Source of the DNA: Ramlibacter sp.
GTDB lineage: Bacteria; Pseudomonadota; Gammaproteobacteria; Burkholderiales; Burkholderiaceae_C
Assembly (NCBI GenBank): GCA_022844525.1
Contig: JALHLO010000001.1
Span: 10,394-58,185 of the forward strand
Direction: 5' to 3'
Length of the DNA: 47,792 nucleotides
The notes beneath the pieces are model-generated. The model was not told the DNA's origin. It worked only from the letters and a program-made list of their open reading frames with translations, and made no database searches. Made by a program: the position numbers and the translations under genes. Numbering within the stretch: the first letter of the stretch is position 1; every line of letters starts with the position of its first letter. Shown one piece after another: positions 44,447 through 47,792 of this stretch.

Positions 44447-45076
44447 ATGAACGCGCAGACGGAGCGGCTGGAATTTGCCGGCCCGGCCGGGCGCGTGCAG
44501 ATGCTGCGCGACCAGCCGGAGGGCAGCCCGCGCGGCGTGGCGGTGATCGCGCATCCGCACCCGCTGTTCGGCGGCACCATGGACAACAAGGTGGTGCAGA
44601 CGCTGGCGCGCGCCTTCGTGCAAGGCGGCTGGACCGCCGTGCGATTCAACTTCCGCGGGGTCGGCACCAGCGAAGGCGTGCACGACGAAGGCCGCGGTGA
44701 AGCGGCCGACCTGCAGGCGCTGGTACGCGAACTGGCGCCGGACGGGCCGATCGCGCTGGCCGGTTTCTCCTTCGGCGCCTACGTCACCGTCGAGGCATTG
44801 CAGTCGCTCGCGGGCGAACGAGACGTGCGCGCGCTGGTGCTGGTGGGCACGGCGGCGTCGCGCTTCCGGGTGCCGTCCCTGCCGGCCGGCATCCAAGACC
44901 GCACGCTCGTCATCCACGGCGAGCAGGACGACACCGTGCCGCTGGCCGCCGTGCTGGACTGGGCCCGGCCGCAGTCACTTCCCGTTACGGTGGTGCCCGG
45001 GGGCGGGCATTTCTTTCACGGACAATTGCCCCTCCTCAAGAACCTGGTGGCTCGCCACCTGCGCGCACTGGAATGA
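44447..45076 (+). CDS. Alpha/beta hydrolase
   Basis: A 209-residue hydrolase of the COG2945-like group. It has HPHPLFGGTMDNKVV (oxyanion region), RFNFRGVGTSEG, the nucleophile motif GFSFGAYV, the acid region HGEQDDTVP and the histidine motif GGGHFFHGQ. Catalytic Ser, Asp and His are therefore all present. Substrate unknown. Its ribosome binding site comes from the 92-bp repeat. It overlaps the following carboxypeptidase gene by 4 bp (ATGA). Confidence 0.9.
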   Translation: MNAQTERLEFAGPAGRVQMLRDQPEGSPRGVAVIAHPHPLFGGTMDNKVVQTLARAFVQGGWTAVRFNFRGVGTSEGVHDEGRGEAADLQALVRELAPDGPIALAGFSFGAYVTVEALQSLAGERDVRALVLVGTAASRFRVPSLPAGIQDRTLVIHGEQDDTVPLAAVLDWARPQSLPVTVVPGGGHFFHGQLPLLKNLVARHLRALE

Positions 45077-46233
45077 CAACTCGTTGGATGCGGGCGCTCA
45101 TCGCGCCCTGGCTCGTCTTTTTCTGCCTCGCCGCGGCGGCCCAGGTCCCGCAACCGCCGGAAGTGGCGGCGCGCAGCTACCTGCTGATGGACGTGAGCGC
45201 GAACCAGATCCTGGCCGCGCGCGAGCCCGACTCGCCGGTCGAGCCGGCTTCCCTGACCAAGCTGATGACTGCGTACATCGTCTTCGACGCCCTGCGCGCG
45301 AAGAAGATCACGCTGCAGCAGACGCTGCCGGTGAGCGAGCGCGCCTGGAAGATGCCGGGCTCGCGCATGTTCATCGACCCGAAGATGCAGGTGCCGGTGG
45401 AGGACCTCATCAAGGGGATGATCGTGCAGTCCGGCAACGACGCCACCATGGCGCTGGCCGAAGGCGTGGGCGGCACCGCGGAACACTTCGTGGAACTCAT
45501 GAACCAGCAGGCCAAGGCGCTGGGCATGAAGAACACCGGCTACAAGAACCCGGAAGGGCTGACCGCCCCCGGCCACACCACGACGGCCCGCGACCTCAGC
45601 ATCCTGTCGACGCGGCTGCTGCAGGATTTCCCGGAATACATGGGTTACTACAAGACCCAGAAGTACCGTTACCAGGGCACGCCCACGGCCAACGACACCA
45701 ACCGGAACATGCTGCTGTTCCGGGACCCGACGGTCGACGGCCTCAAGACCGGCCATACCGAAGCCGCCGGCTACTGCCTGATCGCCACCGCCAGGCGCGA
45801 CTTCCCCAACCTCGCCGGCCGGCGCCTGCTGGCGATCGTGCTCGGCGCGAACAGCGAGGCCGCACGCGCCAACGAAGCCCAGAAGCTGCTGAACTGGGGC
45901 TACACGGCCTACGAAGGCCTCAAGCTGTTCGACGCCAACCAGGCGGTGCTGGAGCCGCAGGTCTGGAAGGGCGCGGAAAAGACGGTCAAGCTCGGCCAGC
46001 CCCACCCGATCGTCCTGGCGGTCCCGGCCGGCAGCGCTTCCAGGATCAAGACCCAGGTCGTCCGGCCGGATCCGCTGGTCGCCCCGTTCGCCAAGGGGCA
46101 GCAGATCGGCACGCTGAAGATCCTGGCGGGCGACCAGGTCCTGCGCGAGGTGCCCCTGGTGGCCCTGCAGGGCGTGGAGCAGGCCGGCATCTTCGGGCGG
46201 GCCTGGGACGCGATGAGGCTGTGGATCAAGTGA
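45073..46233 (+). CDS. D-alanyl-D-alanine carboxypeptidase (PBP5/6-like)
   Basis: A 386-residue periplasmic penicillin-binding protein that removes the terminal D-Ala of peptidoglycan stem peptides. It has a signal peptide (MTTRWMRALIAPWLVFFCLAAAAQ), then the active-site motifs SLTK (Ser60-Lys63), SGN (Ser120-Asn122) and KTG (Lys225-Gly227). The C-terminal PBP5-type domain and an amphipathic helix at the end (GIFGRAWDAMRLWIK) match DacA/DacC. The ATG overlaps the previous stop codon by 4 bp. Confidence 0.94.
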   Translation: MTTRWMRALIAPWLVFFCLAAAAQVPQPPEVAARSYLLMDVSANQILAAREPDSPVEPASLTKLMTAYIVFDALRAKKITLQQTLPVSERAWKMPGSRMFIDPKMQVPVEDLIKGMIVQSGNDATMALAEGVGGTAEHFVELMNQQAKALGMKNTGYKNPEGLTAPGHTTTARDLSILSTRLLQDFPEYMGYYKTQKYRYQGTPTANDTNRNMLLFRDPTVDGLKTGHTEAAGYCLIATARRDFPNLAGRRLLAIVLGANSEAARANEAQKLLNWGYTAYEGLKLFDANQAVLEPQVWKGAEKTVKLGQPHPIVLAVPAGSASRIKTQVVRPDPLVAPFAKGQQIGTLKILAGDQVLREVPLVALQGVEQAGIFGRAWDAMRLWIK

Positions 46234-46287
46234 CCCTCCCATGGCCCGGTACGGCCGCTCCCCCGCGGGGGTGACCAAGCCGGGTCC

Positions 46288-46316
46288 TTGAGGGTTTCCC
46301 CCCGCCGGGATATACT
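46288..46316 (+). promoter_or_regulatory. Promoter of the rpsL-rpsG-fusA operon
   Basis: TTGAGG (46288-46293), a 17-nt spacer and TATACT (46311-46316) form a strong vegetative promoter 70 nt before rpsL. The leader has a GCGGG-CTTT-CCCGC hairpin just after the start site, a T-rich tract and AGGGACG before the start codon. Confidence 0.85.
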
Positions 46317-46386
46317 CGCGGGCTTTCCCGCAATTTGGGGCGGGAATGCTTTTCCTTTTTTCACGACGTTTAGGGACGTTTTCTTA

Positions 46387-46764
46387 ATGCCAACCATCAA
46401 TCAACTGGTGCGTCAGGGGCGGGAAGTCGAGAAAGTCAAATCGAAATCCCCCGCGATGCAGAACAGCCCCCAGCGCCGGGGCGTGTGCACCCGCGTGTAC
46501 ACCACGACGCCGAAGAAGCCGAACTCCGCGCTGCGGAAGGTCGCCAAGGTCCGCCTGACCAACGGCTTCGAAGTCATCTCCTACATCGGCGGCGAAGGCC
46601 ACAACCTCCAGGAACACTCCGTGGTCCTGGTGCGCGGCGGCCGCGTCAAGGACCTGCCCGGTGTGCGTTACCACATCGTGCGCGGTTCGCTGGACCTGCA
46701 GGGCGTGAAGGATCGCAAGCAGTCCCGTTCGAAGTACGGCGCCAAGCGCCCGAAGAAGGCTTAA
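46387..46764 (+). CDS. rpsL: Ribosomal protein uS12
   Basis: A 125-residue small-subunit protein at the decoding centre. It starts [24 protein letters not shown] and contains [22 protein letters not shown] with the wild-type Lys43 and KDLPGVRYH with the wild-type Lys88 region, so the allele looks streptomycin-sensitive. The ATG at 46387 is set by the standard N-terminus. First gene of the str operon. It is followed by a 144-bp spacer before rpsG. Confidence 0.99.
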   Translation: MPTINQLVRQGREVEKVKSKSPAMQNSPQRRGVCTRVYTTTPKKPNSALRKVAKVRLTNGFEVISYIGGEGHNLQEHSVVLVRGGRVKDLPGVRYHIVRGSLDLQGVKDRKQSRSKYGAKRPKKA

Positions 46765-46908
46765 CAGCCAGTCGTAGTTTGTCGGTGCTTGTTCGGCCCT
46801 GGCAGGCTGAAAGAGCGTAGTGACCCACTGTCGGGTCGAGTAAGCGGGCAAGCCAGATGGCGCCCTGGGTCCTTCGAGGGCCAGCTGAAGCAAATTGAGA
46901 GGTTAGAA
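46765..46908 (+). promoter_or_regulatory. rpsL-rpsG intercistronic region (possible S7 site)
   Basis: The 144-bp spacer holds short inverted repeats (CCCTGG and CCAGGG-like segments near 46797-46850 and GGGTCC/GGGCC near 46868-46885) and a GAGAGG ribosome binding site before rpsG. In other bacteria S7 represses its own synthesis from this spacer; whether that holds here is inferred. Confidence 0.3.
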
Positions 46909-47382
46909 ATGCCACGTCGTCGCGAAGTCCCTAAGCGTGAAATCCTGCCGGATCCCAAGTACGGCAACGTCGAGCTCGCCAAGTTCATGAACGTCATCAT
47001 GCAAGGCGGCAAGAAGGCGGTCGCCGAGCGCATCGTCTACGGTGCCCTCGAGCAGATCGAGAAGAAGAACCCCGGCCGTGACCCGGTCGAGGCCTTCACC
47101 ATGGCCATCAGCAACGTCAAGCCGATGGTCGAAGTGAAGTCCCGCCGCGTCGGCGGGGCGAACTACCAGGTCCCCGTGGAAGTGCGCCCCGTGCGCCGCC
47201 TGGCGCTCTCCATGCGCTGGATCAAGGAAGCCGCCAAGAAGCGCGGCGAGAAGTCCATGGCCCTGCGCCTGGCCAACGAACTCATGGAAGCCACGGAAGG
47301 CCGGGGCGGCGCCATGAAGAAGCGCGACGAAGTGCACCGCATGGCCGAGGCCAACAAGGCCTTCAGCCACTTCCGCTTCTAA
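46909..47382 (+). CDS. rpsG: Ribosomal protein uS7
   Basis: A 157-residue small-subunit protein that nucleates 30S head assembly by binding 16S rRNA. It begins [31 protein letters not shown] and contains [17 protein letters not shown] and [21 protein letters not shown]; the C-terminus is [17 protein letters not shown]. Length and sequence are typical of betaproteobacteria. Confidence 0.99.
   Translation: MPRRREVPKREILPDPKYGNVELAKFMNVIMQGGKKAVAERIVYGALEQIEKKNPGRDPVEAFTMAISNVKPMVEVKSRRVGGANYQVPVEVRPVRRLALSMRWIKEAAKKRGEKSMALRLANELMEATEGRGGAMKKRDEVHRMAEANKAFSHFRF

Positions 47383-47792
<410 letters not shown>

Overview
The window is a 47.8 kb piece of a high-GC betaproteobacterial chromosome. 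The gene content and style (Bug-type solute receptors, DUF1840, HrcA/CIRCE-controlled groESL, fused MrpAB, many ATGA/GTGA gene overlaps, the str ribosomal operon at the right edge) point to Burkholderiales, most likely a Comamonadaceae genus such as Ramlibacter or Variovorax. The genus is an inference from memory of these families. I see no tRNA, rRNA, CRISPR array, insertion sequence or prophage; the DNA looks like ordinary core chromosome with a few accessory genes.

Layout. 0-5 kb: ribB behind an FMN riboswitch, a divergent DMT/EamA transporter, a long palindromic repeat, a 5'-nucleotidase, an unlinked gspF-like gene and two small genes. 5-9 kb: a MarR/aryl-CoA ligase pair with a clear operator, a cyclopropane fatty acid synthase and a DUF1840 gene. 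9-20 kb: two Bug receptors with a terminator between them, then one co-directional run of acyl-CoA ligase, LivG, LivH, LivM, substrate-binding protein, LivF and a PaaK-like ligase, opposed by a Crp/Fnr regulator. 20.5-23 kb: an RluF-type pseudouridine synthase followed by the highlight: a photoactive yellow protein gene (pyp) overlapping a short 4-coumarate ligase that carries an acyl-carrier-protein-like domain at its N-terminus. 23-25.7 kb: groES-groEL with CIRCE. 26-34 kb: two lipoproteins, MarC, MaoC, SDR, dienelactone hydrolase, an amidohydrolase, GST, DUF72, CorA and hemB. 34.3-42.4 kb: a candidate small RNA and a complete Mrp Na+/H+ antiporter operon (AB fused, C-G) between two universal stress proteins. 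42.4-46.2 kb: hemJ, a VanZ-family protein, a thioredoxin-like ferredoxin, an alpha/beta hydrolase and a D,D-carboxypeptidase. 46.3 kb to the end: rpsL, rpsG and the start of fusA.

How the genes work together. The pyp and ligase genes form a minimal blue-light receptor unit: the ligase activates p-coumarate as a thioester and the receptor takes it on a cysteine. No tyrosine ammonia-lyase is in the window, so p-coumarate must come from elsewhere in the genome or from outside the cell. The neighbouring Liv-type transporter with two acyl-CoA ligases is the kind of system used for aromatic acids, so a supply link is possible but unproven. Other points of interest are a candidate ~100-nt RNA beside hemB, two near-identical 92-bp structured elements that each carry the Shine-Dalgarno sequence of the next gene, a family of 34-bp palindromic repeats, and -10 boxes placed 6-10 nt before many start codons, which suggests that leaderless mRNAs are common in this organism.
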